Below, in pieces: positions 53,759 to 61,781 of a stretch of 64,000 bases of DNA. The translations under genes were made by a program, and so were the position numbers. The stretch is taken from assembly GCF_016593255.1 (NCBI RefSeq), contig NZ_AP023212.1, positions 372,001 to 436,000 of the forward strand, in the 5' to 3' direction. Within the stretch, counting starts at the first letter, position 1, and each line of letters opens with the position of its first letter. Under the pieces are notes generated by a model. It did no database searches and was not told where the DNA came from. It was given only the letters and a program-made list of their open reading frames with translations. The DNA comes from Hydrogenimonas urashimensis (GTDB lineage Bacteria; Campylobacterota; Campylobacteria; Campylobacterales; Hydrogenimonadaceae).

Positions 53759-55465
53759 TCATCGATCCATCTCCCCGGCGATGATGTTCAGGCTTCCCAG
53801 TGTCATGATGGCGTCGGCCACCTGATACTCCTCGATGATTCTGGGATAGGCCTGCATATGCAGAAAACTGGGCGCGCGCACCTTCACCCTGTAGGGCGTA
53901 CCGCTGCCGTCGCTGACGATATAAAAGCCCAACTCCCCGTTTGCCGCTTCGGTAGCGCCGTAATGTTCGCCCGCCGGCACTCTCACCCCTTCGAAAATCA
54001 GTTTGAACTGGTTCATCGTTCCCTCGATGGTACGGTAGACTTCTTCTTTGGGCGGAAGCGTTACGGCCCGGTCATCCACGTTGACGGGGCCTTCGGGCAT
54101 CGCTTTGACCGCCTGTTCGATAATGCGGATGCTCTGTAGCATCTCTTCGAAGCGCACCATCATCCTGTCGTGGGTGTCTCCGACACTGCCGACGACCATG
54201 TCGAAATCGAACTGGTCGTAATAGTAGTAGGGGTCGGCGAAGCGCAGGTCGTACGCGACCCCGCTGGCACGAAGGTTGGGACCGGTGAACCCCCAGCTTA
54301 TCGCATCTTCGGCGGAAACGGGCGAAATGTTCTGCACCCGTTCGTTGAAGATGCGGTTGTGCTGCGTCATCCTCAGCGTCTCGTCGATCCCTTTGCGCAC
54401 CTTTTTGAGAACATCCTCCAGGTCCTCCCGCCAGCCCTCGTAGAGGTCGTGGGCCATACCGCCGATGCGCATGAAACTGTTGGTCAACCGCGCCCCGGTC
54501 AGTTTGCTTAGGAAATCGTAGGCGTCGTTGCGGGGGTTGAAAAGATACCAGTAGTTGGTCTGCGCCCCCATGTCCAGAAGCCCCGCCGCCAGACAGACCA
54601 GATGGTCGATGATGCGCGAAAGTTCCGCCAGAACGACCCGAATGAATATGGCGCGATCGGGCAGCGTGAGACCCAGCATATCCTCCACGGCTTTGGCGAA
54701 GCCTATATTGTTCATCAGCGCCGAACAGTAGTTGAGCCGGTCGGTGTAGGGGATGATCTGATTGTAGGTGTGGTTTTCGCAGCTCTTTTCGAATCCCCGG
54801 TGCAGGTAGCCGATTTCGCTCGCACCCGCCACGATACGCTCCCCGTCCAGGGCCACGATGGTACGGATGGTGCCGTGGCTGGCGGGATGGGAGGGGCCGA
54901 GGTTGAGCACCATCAGGTTGTCCCGCTGCAGGTCGTATCCTTTCGATGCGGCCCGGGGGCCAAGCTCGTCCAACATGTCCTGGGTTTGCGTGCAGTACTG
55001 CCCCTGGGTGATGGGGTAATCTTTGCGCAGGGGATGGCCAACGAACTGCAGGTGGTTCAAAATCCGCTTCAACGTCGGATGGTTTTGGAAGCGAATGCCG
55101 TACTGGTCGTACACCTCCCGCTCCAGCCAATCGGCCGCGAGATAGAGGGGCGTGATCGACGCGACACCGGTCTTGGGATCGGGCACCGGTACTTTGAGCG
55201 CCAGCGTTCTTGTAAAATCCCTGTGGCGAAAGAGGTAGATAAGCTCGAAGCGGGTTTTCGGAGGTCTGGCCAGTTTCAGGTTGTCCACCGCCGTCACGTC
55301 CAGCAGCATCGCGTACCCGCTGATCTCTTTGAGGTGCTTTACTGTCCGAAAAAGTGTTTCGGCTTCGACCGAAATCGCCGGGAGTGTTTTCATCGAAGAG
55401 ACCGGCGTCGCGGAAATGGACGCATCCTGAAGAGAGCGGATTTCAGGAATTTCTCTTTCACTCAT
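53759..55465 (-). CDS. nuoCD: NADH-quinone oxidoreductase fused subunit C/D
   Basis: 568 residues. About 1-190 is the NuoC (30 kDa) part (LDVTAVDN, then the ADWLEREVYDQYGI signature near 120) and about 200-568 the NuoD (49 kDa) part (LGPSHPASHGTIR near 192, RVVLAELSRIIDHLV, then MGAQT), lining the quinone site. One continuous frame joins them. The ATG overlaps nuoB by 8 bp; the open frame further upstream is a nuoB shadow. Confidence 0.94.
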   Translation of the reverse strand: MSEREIPEIRSLQDASISATPVSSMKTLPAISVEAETLFRTVKHLKEISGYAMLLDVTAVDNLKLARPPKTRFELIYLFRHRDFTRTLALKVPVPDPKTGVASITPLYLAADWLEREVYDQYGIRFQNHPTLKRILNHLQFVGHPLRKDYPITQGQYCTQTQDMLDELGPRAASKGYDLQRDNLMVLNLGPSHPASHGTIRTIVALDGERIVAGASEIGYLHRGFEKSCENHTYNQIIPYTDRLNYCSALMNNIGFAKAVEDMLGLTLPDRAIFIRVVLAELSRIIDHLVCLAAGLLDMGAQTNYWYLFNPRNDAYDFLSKLTGARLTNSFMRIGGMAHDLYEGWREDLEDVLKKVRKGIDETLRMTQHNRIFNERVQNISPVSAEDAISWGFTGPNLRASGVAYDLRFADPYYYYDQFDFDMVVGSVGDTHDRMMVRFEEMLQSIRIIEQAVKAMPEGPVNVDDRAVTLPPKEEVYRTIEGTMNQFKLIFEGVRVPAGEHYGATEAANGELGFYIVSDGSGTPYRVKVRAPSFLHMQAYPRIIEEYQVADAIMTLGSLNIIAGEMDR

Positions 55466-55988
55466 CGAGAATGCCTTTGAAATCGGGGTGGCGCGGCTGC
55501 AGCGCCGGCTCTTTCCAGAGCATCTTCTGAATCTCCACGACGGCATCGAGCAGCGCTTCGGGCCGCGGCGGGCAACCGGCGATGTAAACATCGACCGGCA
55601 CGATTTCATCGATACCCTGCAACGTCGTGTAGTTGTCGTAAAAGCCGCCGGATGAGGCGCACGCCCCCATGCTGATGACCCAGCGGGGCTCGGGCATCTG
55701 GTCGTAGATCTGCTTGAGAATGGGTGCCTGCTTGTAACTGACGGTGCCGGCGACAACCAGCAAATCGGCGTGGCGGGGCGAAAAACGCAACACTTCCGCC
55801 CCGAAACGGGCGATATCGTAACGGCTCGCGGCCGTCGCCATGAATTCGATGGCGCAGCAGGCGGTGCCGAAAACGAAGGGCCAGAGCGAACTCTGCCGTC
55901 CCCAGTCGATGACGGCGTCTATACGCGTCGTGATGACCGAATCGCCCAGCATATTCTGGTCGATCAGCTTCTGTGCCGTCAAATCCAT
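55458..55988 (-). CDS. nuoB: NADH-quinone oxidoreductase subunit B
   Basis: 176 residues; holds the terminal cluster N2 that reduces quinone. The ligands are the tandem cysteines in TACCAIEFM (about 44-45), the Cys in SMGACASSGG and the one in AGCPPRPEAL. It overlaps nuoA by 10 bp. Normal length. Confidence 0.96.
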   Translation of the reverse strand: MDLTAQKLIDQNMLGDSVITTRIDAVIDWGRQSSLWPFVFGTACCAIEFMATAASRYDIARFGAEVLRFSPRHADLLVVAGTVSYKQAPILKQIYDQMPEPRWVISMGACASSGGFYDNYTTLQGIDEIVPVDVYIAGCPPRPEALLDAVVEIQKMLWKEPALQPRHPDFKGILDE

Positions 55989-56338
55989 CGAAGTATCCTC
56001 GATCTATAGACATAGACCAGGCCGCCGACAAGCAGCCCCATGAACACGAACATCTCCATGAGTCCGAACCACCCCAGGTCGCGAAGCTCGACCGCCCACG
56101 GAAAGAGATAGAGGACCTCCACGTCGAAGATGAGGAAAACGACCCCTACAAGAAAGAATCGGACATTGAACGCATCGAAGGGGTCTTTGACCGTCTTTCG
56201 CACACCGCTTTCATAGACTTCGTTTTTGCGGACATTGTCGCTTTTGGCACCGATATATCGTGTCAGATGAAACACCGCCGGCAAACCGACCACCAATATG
56301 GCGATAATCGCGGATGAGAGCAGCAGAGAGCCTGTCAT
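55979..56338 (-). CDS. nuoA: NADH-quinone oxidoreductase subunit A
   Basis: 119 residues, three transmembrane helices. YESGVRKTVKDPFDAFNVRFF near 43-63 (in two parts) contains the conserved Cys-loop region, here with Ser in place of Cys, and FDVEVLYLFPWA is the second helix motif. Promoter and ribosome site (AAGGAT) lie upstream. First gene of the nuo operon. Confidence 0.94.
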   Translation of the reverse strand: MTGSLLLSSAIIAILVVGLPAVFHLTRYIGAKSDNVRKNEVYESGVRKTVKDPFDAFNVRFFLVGVVFLIFDVEVLYLFPWAVELRDLGWFGLMEMFVFMGLLVGGLVYVYRSRILRWI

Positions 56339-56365
56339 ACCGATCCTTGTTGAATTTTATTTCTC

Positions 56366-56371
56366 ATCATA
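56366..56371 (-). promoter_or_regulatory. -10 box of the nuo operon
   Basis: Minus-strand TATGAT lies 27 bp before the nuoA ATG in the 56-bp gap after the cupin gene. Read-through from the upstream dtd-cupin genes is also possible. Confidence 0.4.
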
Positions 56372-56394
56372 ACCCAAAGCAGATGTGAGAAAGA

Positions 56395-56688
56395 TTAATT
56401 TCTGCTGCCGCAGATGTAACAGACATCTACGGGCGCATAGGCGGAATGGGGAGTGTCGGCGTCGCTTTCCATCCTGTCTCCGGGCATCAGCTCGAGCGTC
56501 TCGCCCTTTTCGACAATACGGAGCCGACCTGAAAGTATCCAGCGCACCTCATGGTGGGGGTGGGTATGCTCGCCGTAATGCGTGCCGGCGCTGTCGCACC
56601 ATTTGAAGATCTTGAAATACCCTTCTTTTTCCAACGTTTCGCGTATCACCTGTTCGTCCATGATACCGGTATGGATAGCCACAGCCAT
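56395..56688 (-). CDS. Small cupin-domain protein
   Basis: 97 residues; a single cupin barrel with metal-type histidines (GEHTHPHHEVRWILSG, then the second motif ELMPGDRMESDADTPHSA). The C terminus VCYICGSRN has two Cys. Substrate unknown; no enzyme activity can be claimed. The ATG shares one base with the dtd stop. A longer upstream frame lies within dtd and is not coding. Confidence 0.8.
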   Translation of the reverse strand: MAVAIHTGIMDEQVIRETLEKEGYFKIFKWCDSAGTHYGEHTHPHHEVRWILSGRLRIVEKGETLELMPGDRMESDADTPHSAYAPVDVCYICGSRN

Positions 56689-57131
56689 CACAACGCCTTC
56701 GAATCGACGATGAACGTAACCGGTCCGTCGTTGTGGATCTCCACATCCATCATGGTGCCGAACTCCCCTGTGCGAACCGGCACATACGTTTCCAGGGTTT
56801 CGCAAAAACGTTCATATAGCCGTTTGGCCTCCTTGGGCGGCATCGCATCGTCGAAACTGGGGCGTCGTCCTTTTTTGACGCTGCCAGCCAGAGTGAACTG
56901 GCTCACCACCAGCGCTTCGCCGCCGACATCGAGAATACTCCGGTTCATTTTGCCCGCTTCGTCGGCGAAAATACGCAGGTGGACCAGCTTGGGTACAAGC
57001 TTGTTTATATCGCTTTCGCTATCCTCCTTCAAAACGCCAAGAAGAATGGTGAATCCCCGTCCGATACGGGCGATTTCGTCACCATCGACACTTACCGAGG
57101 AGCGGCTGACCCTCTGCACAAGTGCAATCAC
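56688..57131 (-). CDS. dtd: D-aminoacyl-tRNA deacylase
   Basis: 147 residues; hydrolyses D-aminoacyl-tRNA (and Gly-tRNA(Ala)) as a proofreading step. The catalytic strand LVVSQFTLAGSVKKGRRPSF (about 76-95) and the PVRTGEFGTMMDVEIHNDGPVT region (in two parts) with the Gly-cisPro-type loop region are characteristic. Start is a GTG (MIALVQRVSRSSV) overlapping the small upstream gene by 4 bp. Confidence 0.93.
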   Translation of the reverse strand: MIALVQRVSRSSVSVDGDEIARIGRGFTILLGVLKEDSESDINKLVPKLVHLRIFADEAGKMNRSILDVGGEALVVSQFTLAGSVKKGRRPSFDDAMPPKEAKRLYERFCETLETYVPVRTGEFGTMMDVEIHNDGPVTFIVDSKAL

Positions 57132-57277
57132 CGTTTGTGGCCTTCATCTTTTTTATCGGCTTCCGTGTCGCTTTTGCCATACCGCTCCTCATATTTGTTG
57201 GCGTGATATCCCCTGATGATCCATACCATAAAAAGTACGAAAGCGATGAGCATGATGGTATCCATGACCGATTTCAC
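57128..57277 (-). CDS. 49-residue single-span membrane protein
   Basis: A GTG start at 57277 lies five bases after AAGGAG and overlaps the trmL stop; the stop overlaps the dtd start. The product has one hydrophobic helix (IMLIAFVLFMVWII, about 8-21) followed by a charged tail (YEERYGKSDTEADKKDEGHKR). Both overlaps and the ribosome site support a real gene in the trmL-dtd-cupin run. No family recognised. Confidence 0.65.
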   Translation of the reverse strand: MKSVMDTIMLIAFVLFMVWIIRGYHANKYEERYGKSDTEADKKDEGHKR

Positions 57278-57741
57278 ATAAGCTCCTTGAAAGTTTTGAA
57301 ATTCTGTCGTACCGCTTCGTAAGCGACGATACCTACGGCGATGGAGATGTTGAGGCTGCGCCCTTCCGGCGTCATTGGAATCGTGATGCAGCGCTCTTCG
57401 TAGCGTTTCAACAACGCTTCGGGCAAGCCGGAGGTTTCACTGCCAAAGAGCAGCCAATCTCTTGGACGGTAATCGGCCTCGAACCAGGGGCGGTCGGTTC
57501 TGGTGGTGGCGAGCCAAAGCCGCTCGTCACCGTGGGTCTGTAAAAAAGTCTCCAGCGAGGGCCAGATGGTGGGTGCGAGTTTGTGCCAGTAGTCGAGTCC
57601 CGCACGTTTCAGCCTAGTATCGGTGATTTCGAATCCGAGCGGCTCGATGAGATGGAGTTTCGCTCCCATATTGACGCAAAGGCGTCCGATGGTCCCGGTG
57701 TTGGGTGCGATTTTGGGTTCGACAAGGACGATGTTGAGCAT
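57274..57741 (-). CDS. trmL: tRNA (cytidine/uridine-2'-O-)-methyltransferase TrmL
   Basis: 155 residues, SPOUT fold; methylates the wobble base ribose (position 34) of leucine tRNAs in E. coli. N-terminal VLVEPKIAPNTGTIGRLC, LLFGSETSGLP near 104-114 and the knot motif SLNISIAVGIVAYE near 136 are the family signature. First gene of the run, divergent from the M48 protease gene. Confidence 0.93.
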   Translation of the reverse strand: MLNIVLVEPKIAPNTGTIGRLCVNMGAKLHLIEPLGFEITDTRLKRAGLDYWHKLAPTIWPSLETFLQTHGDERLWLATTRTDRPWFEADYRPRDWLLFGSETSGLPEALLKRYEERCITIPMTPEGRSLNISIAVGIVAYEAVRQNFKTFKELM

Positions 57742-57798
57742 TCACGATAACTCCATACAAAGATGATAAAATTGTAACCAAAAAAGAAGGTCGATCGG

Positions 57799-58605
57799 AT
57801 GAAACGGTTATTGATGCCATTTTTGCTGCCCCTGCTGCTTTTGATCGGATGCGCCAAAGCGCCGATCACGGGCCGAACTCAGATTATGATGGTCACTCCC
57901 CAGCAGGAGAAGGCGATGGGTTTCCAGGCGGAGAAGGAGATTCTGAAAAAAGAGAAGCTCTCCACCGACCAGGCTCTGATCGCCCGTGTCCGACGTATCG
58001 GCATGCGTATCGCGAAAGCGACCGAACTGAATCTCGACTGGAAGTTCTATGTCATCGAAAAACCTGATGTCGCCAACGCTTTCTGTCTTGCCAACGGCCA
58101 TGTTTTCATCTATACCGGCATTTTAAAGTATACCGACAACGATGCCCAACTCGCCACTGTCATGGCCCACGAGATCGGCCACGCCATCGCCCATCATGTC
58201 GCCGAGCAGGTGAGCATGGCGATGGTCACCAACATTGCGGCGACGGCGGCGGCTATCGCCATTGAGCACAATGTCAAATCGAGTACCGAAGAGGCGGCTT
58301 ATATGGCGGCATTGGGACTTGGCGCCAACATGGGCATCGTGCTTCCCTATTCGAGGATGCTCGAATCGGAAGCCGACCATATCGGCCTGATGCTGATGGC
58401 CAAAGCGTGCTACGACCCCCGTGAATCGATCAAATTCTGGAAAAAGTTCGCCAAAAAAGGGAAGGAGCCCATCGTCTACTTCTCGACACACCCCTCTTCC
58501 GCCCAGCGCATCGAGCAGCTGACAGAGCTGATGCCGCAGGCGATGAAAATCTACCGTCAAAGCGGCTGTGAAAAGAGTGTATCGGCTGCCGATTCGCCAC
58601 TTTGA
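57799..58605 (+). CDS. M48-family lipoprotein metalloprotease
   Basis: 268 residues. A lipoprotein signal with lipobox LLIGC (Cys18) places it on a membrane facing the periplasm. The zinc site is HEIGH at 124-128 with ESEAD near 189-193 as third ligand. Similar to LoiP/YcaL/BepA-type proteases involved in outer-membrane quality control. Ribosome site AGAAGG precedes the ATG. Monocistronic. Confidence 0.92.
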   Translation: MKRLLMPFLLPLLLLIGCAKAPITGRTQIMMVTPQQEKAMGFQAEKEILKKEKLSTDQALIARVRRIGMRIAKATELNLDWKFYVIEKPDVANAFCLANGHVFIYTGILKYTDNDAQLATVMAHEIGHAIAHHVAEQVSMAMVTNIAATAAAIAIEHNVKSSTEEAAYMAALGLGANMGIVLPYSRMLESEADHIGLMLMAKACYDPRESIKFWKKFAKKGKEPIVYFSTHPSSAQRIEQLTELMPQAMKIYRQSGCEKSVSAADSPL

Positions 58606-58649
58606 AAGAAAGTAAAAGCCCCTCCTCTTTAGGCAGTTCGCTCAGAGAG

Positions 58650-60161
58650 TCATTCGCGGCCGTAGAGTCGTGCCATACGCCCCACTCTTTCAAAATCGCA
58701 TGCTTGCAGCTGCGCTTCACTGACACGCCAGCACCAGTTGTTTTCGGGATGGCCGGGCCGGTTCATCCGCGCGTTGGACCCCAGGCCAAGGATATCCTGG
58801 AGGGGGATGAGTGCAAAGAGCGATACGGATGCGAGTGCCTCGCGTATCATCGCCCAGTGAATCTCCCTGTCGCTTCGGCTGAGATAGGATGTCACGTACG
58901 CTTTATTGTCGATCGATTCGAACCAGCCGACCGTCGTGTCGTTGTCGTGGGTGCCGGTGTAGATGACGCTGTCGCGTACGCCGTTGTGGGGCAGATAGGG
59001 ATTTTGGGCATTGCCGTCGAAGGCAAACTGCAGTATCTTCATGCCAAGCAGATTGAATTCGTCCCGGAGTCTCTCCACTTCCGGAGTGATCACTCCCAGA
59101 TCCTCCGCGATGATCGGAAGATGTCCGAGTCTCTCTTTCAACTTTTTGAAAAAACGCCGGCCGGGCCCTTTGACCCATTCGCCGTTGACCGCCGTCTCTT
59201 CCTCGGCCGGAATCGACCAGTAGGCCACAAACCCCCTGAAATGGTCGATGCGGATGATATCGTAAAGCGCCAGGCTTTTTTGCAGACGCAGGATCCACCA
59301 TGCGAAATCCTCTTCTTCCATCCTGTTCCAGTCATAAAGGGGATTGCCCCATCGCTGACCCGTGGCGCTGAAATAATCGGGCGGTACGCCGGCGACGGCG
59401 GTAGGCCTGCAGGATTCATCCAGCTGAAAAAGAGCCGGGTGGGCCCAGACATCGCTGCTGTCTTCGGAGACGTATATGGGCAAGTCACCGATGATCTGTA
59501 CCCCTTTCGCGTTGGCGTAAGCTTTCAAACGCTTCCACTGGCCAAAAAAGAGATACTGAAGAAATTTCTGAAACGCAATCTCCTCTTCCAACACCTTTTT
59601 TTTATGGGCCAGCGCCTTCGGATCGCGCTTGACGATTTTCGTGTCCCATTCGTACCAGATTTTTCCGCGATACTCTTTTTTCAGTGCCATGAAGAGGGCA
59701 TAATCTTCCAGCCACTCCCTCTCTTCGTGGCAAAAAATCTCAAAGCGCCCTTTTTCCTCCTTGCCAGCATGCTCGCTGAACCGCAGAAAAGCGCTTTTTA
59801 ACAGAGGCATTTTGTAGGCGGCGACCCAGTCGTAATCGACACGGTTTTCATCGAAATCAAACCGCTTGCCGGAAACGTTCTCATCGAGCCATCCCGCCTC
59901 CTGGACCATCCGCAGGTCGATCAGCAGAGGGTTGCCGGCGAATGCCGAGTAGCTCTGATAGGGAGAGTTTCCGTAGCCGGTGGGCCCGAGGGGGAGTATC
60001 TGCCACAAACCCTGTCCGTTTTCACAAAGCACATCTATCCACCGGTAGGCAGCCTTTCCGAAAGTTCCGATACCGTACTCCCCCGGAAGCGACGTGGGAT
60101 GGAGGAGAATACCACTCTTTCTTTCGTTGAAACAGTTTTCTCGCGAATGGTTGTCTGACAT
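58650..60161 (-). CDS. malQ: 4-alpha-glucanotransferase (amylomaltase)
   Basis: 503 residues, GH77. N-terminal GILLHPTSLPGEYGIGTFG, then GDLPIYVSEDSSDVW near 240, RIDHFRGFVAYW near 300, IAEDLGVITPEV near 340 with the catalytic acid, and YTGTHDNDTTVGW near 393. It transfers glucan segments in glycogen or maltodextrin metabolism. No other glycogen gene is near. Confidence 0.95.
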   Translation of the reverse strand: MSDNHSRENCFNERKSGILLHPTSLPGEYGIGTFGKAAYRWIDVLCENGQGLWQILPLGPTGYGNSPYQSYSAFAGNPLLIDLRMVQEAGWLDENVSGKRFDFDENRVDYDWVAAYKMPLLKSAFLRFSEHAGKEEKGRFEIFCHEEREWLEDYALFMALKKEYRGKIWYEWDTKIVKRDPKALAHKKKVLEEEIAFQKFLQYLFFGQWKRLKAYANAKGVQIIGDLPIYVSEDSSDVWAHPALFQLDESCRPTAVAGVPPDYFSATGQRWGNPLYDWNRMEEEDFAWWILRLQKSLALYDIIRIDHFRGFVAYWSIPAEEETAVNGEWVKGPGRRFFKKLKERLGHLPIIAEDLGVITPEVERLRDEFNLLGMKILQFAFDGNAQNPYLPHNGVRDSVIYTGTHDNDTTVGWFESIDNKAYVTSYLSRSDREIHWAMIREALASVSLFALIPLQDILGLGSNARMNRPGHPENNWCWRVSEAQLQACDFERVGRMARLYGRE

Positions 60162-60260
60162 CTTTTTTCACTCCTGATTGCTCAAACGCGTTCATATTAT
60201 CCCCAACTCTCCCTTATCCGAAGATAAGCGTCTTTATCGCATCACATGTGTTACAATTCA

Positions 60261-60266
60261 TATAAT
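60261..60266 (+). promoter_or_regulatory. -10 box of the flavoprotein gene with hairpin in the leader
   Basis: TATAAT predicts a start near 60273 and a leader of about 70 nt. The leader holds GCCGT-TCGT-ACGGC at about 60291-60310 as a hairpin, and the ribosome site AAAGGATAGAG before the ATG at 60343. Confidence 0.4.
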
Positions 60267-60342
60267 ATTTCATAAGCAACCATGTTGCGGCCCGCCGTTC
60301 GTACGGCAACCGCTTCGTTGTTCAGTTTCAAAGGATAGAGTC

Positions 60343-61701
60343 ATGCATCACAGCGATATTCTCATTATCGGGGGCGGCCCTGCCGCCATGGTCACCGCGG
60401 GGACGGCGCGTCAGTACTATCCCAATAAATCGGTCACGGTACTTAAAAAAGGGAAAGACTCCATGGTGCCCTGTGGCATACCCTACGTCTTCGGCCCGCT
60501 TCTAGAATCGGTGGAGGATGACATGATTCCCTGCGGCGACATGGCGGCGAAGATGGGTACCGAACTGATCGTCGAGGAGGCGGTGGGTATCGACTTCGAA
60601 AAAAAGAGGGTCGCCGGAAAGAGTGGGGAGTCCTACGGCTATGAAAAACTGATCATCGCAACAGGCTCGGTACCGAAAATTCCCAGACAGATTGCCAATC
60701 ACGACGCACCAGGTGTCTTCTTTGTGCCTAAAGATCCCGACTACATCCGAAAGATGCATGCTGAAATGGCCGGCATGAAAAAGATCGTCGTCGTCGGCAC
60801 CGGTTTCATCGGGATAGAGATCGCCAACGAATTCCAAGACAGCGGCAAAGAGGTCACACTGGTCGGTTCGCGCCTGCTCAAACACTCTTTCGACCCCGAA
60901 GTGAGCAGCTATATGGAAAAGATCGTCGAAAACAAAGGGATTGTTCACTACAAAAACCAGCGTACATGCGAAATCGTTCTCGACGAACGTGGGCATGCGT
61001 GTGGGGTGAAATTCGAAGACGGCGAAGTGGTGGCATGTGACGGGGTGGTACTGGCCACGGGTTACCGTCCCAACACCGATCTTGCCAGAAAAAGCGGCCT
61101 TTCGATGCGTCAGGGCGATACGATCTACGTGGATGAGTATATGCGTACGACGCAACCGGATGTCTTCGCCATTGGAGACTGCGCCGAAAAGCGCCACTTC
61201 ATCACCAAACGAACGATTCCGGTGATGCTCGCATCCACCGCTACCGCCGAAGCGCGGATTGCCGTGGCGAACCTCTACAGCATCAATCTGGTCAAATCCT
61301 TTTCCGGTACCATCGCCATCTTCTCCACCGTCATCGGCGACACCTGTTTCGGCTCGGCAGGTATCACGGAAGAGGATGCCAGAAAACAGCGGATCGATAT
61401 CACGACAACGGTGGTGACGGTGCCGGACAAACATCCCGCGAAGCTTCCCAACAGTCACGAACAGGCGGTCAAGCTGATCGCCAGCCGTGCCACGGGCCAG
61501 CTCATCGGCGCACAGGTGGTCGGCGGCATCGATATCGGCGAAATGATCAACATGCTCGGTACCATCATCGAAAACCGTATGACCGTTTTCGACCTTCTGG
61601 GACTTCAGGTGGCGACGCATCCGCTGCTCACTTCGGCCCCCACCACCTACCCCATCATCGTGGCGGCCCAGAATATCGCCGCCCGAACTTTGGGAGCCTG
61701 A
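60343..61701 (+). CDS. CoA-disulfide reductase-like pyridine nucleotide-disulfide oxidoreductase
   Basis: 452 residues. FAD fold LIIGGGPAAMVTAG at 7-20, NAD(P)H fold VVVGTGFIGIEIA near 145, and VFAIGDCAE near 270. Cys44 in VPCGIPYVFG matches the single redox cysteine of CoA-disulfide reductase, NADH oxidase and NAD(P)H sulfur reductase enzymes. A role in thiol balance, oxygen removal or sulfur reduction is possible. Upstream frame extension is rejected because of the ribosome site at this ATG. Confidence 0.82.
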   Translation: MHHSDILIIGGGPAAMVTAGTARQYYPNKSVTVLKKGKDSMVPCGIPYVFGPLLESVEDDMIPCGDMAAKMGTELIVEEAVGIDFEKKRVAGKSGESYGYEKLIIATGSVPKIPRQIANHDAPGVFFVPKDPDYIRKMHAEMAGMKKIVVVGTGFIGIEIANEFQDSGKEVTLVGSRLLKHSFDPEVSSYMEKIVENKGIVHYKNQRTCEIVLDERGHACGVKFEDGEVVACDGVVLATGYRPNTDLARKSGLSMRQGDTIYVDEYMRTTQPDVFAIGDCAEKRHFITKRTIPVMLASTATAEARIAVANLYSINLVKSFSGTIAIFSTVIGDTCFGSAGITEEDARKQRIDITTTVVTVPDKHPAKLPNSHEQAVKLIASRATGQLIGAQVVGGIDIGEMINMLGTIIENRMTVFDLLGLQVATHPLLTSAPTTYPIIVAAQNIAARTLGA

Positions 61702-61767
61702 TTCCTGGCGTCACGCGGGGGGTCATCTTCTGCCCAACCTTTCAGAGCAACGGGAAAGAAGTGGATA

Positions 61768-61776
61768 TGCTATGAT
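61768..61776 (+). promoter_or_regulatory. Extended -10 box abutting the porin start codon
   Basis: TGCTATGAT ends five bases before the ATG at 61782, leaving no room for a leader or ribosome site. A leaderless message, or a later start, is implied. Confidence 0.35.
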
Positions 61777-61781
61777 TTTGC

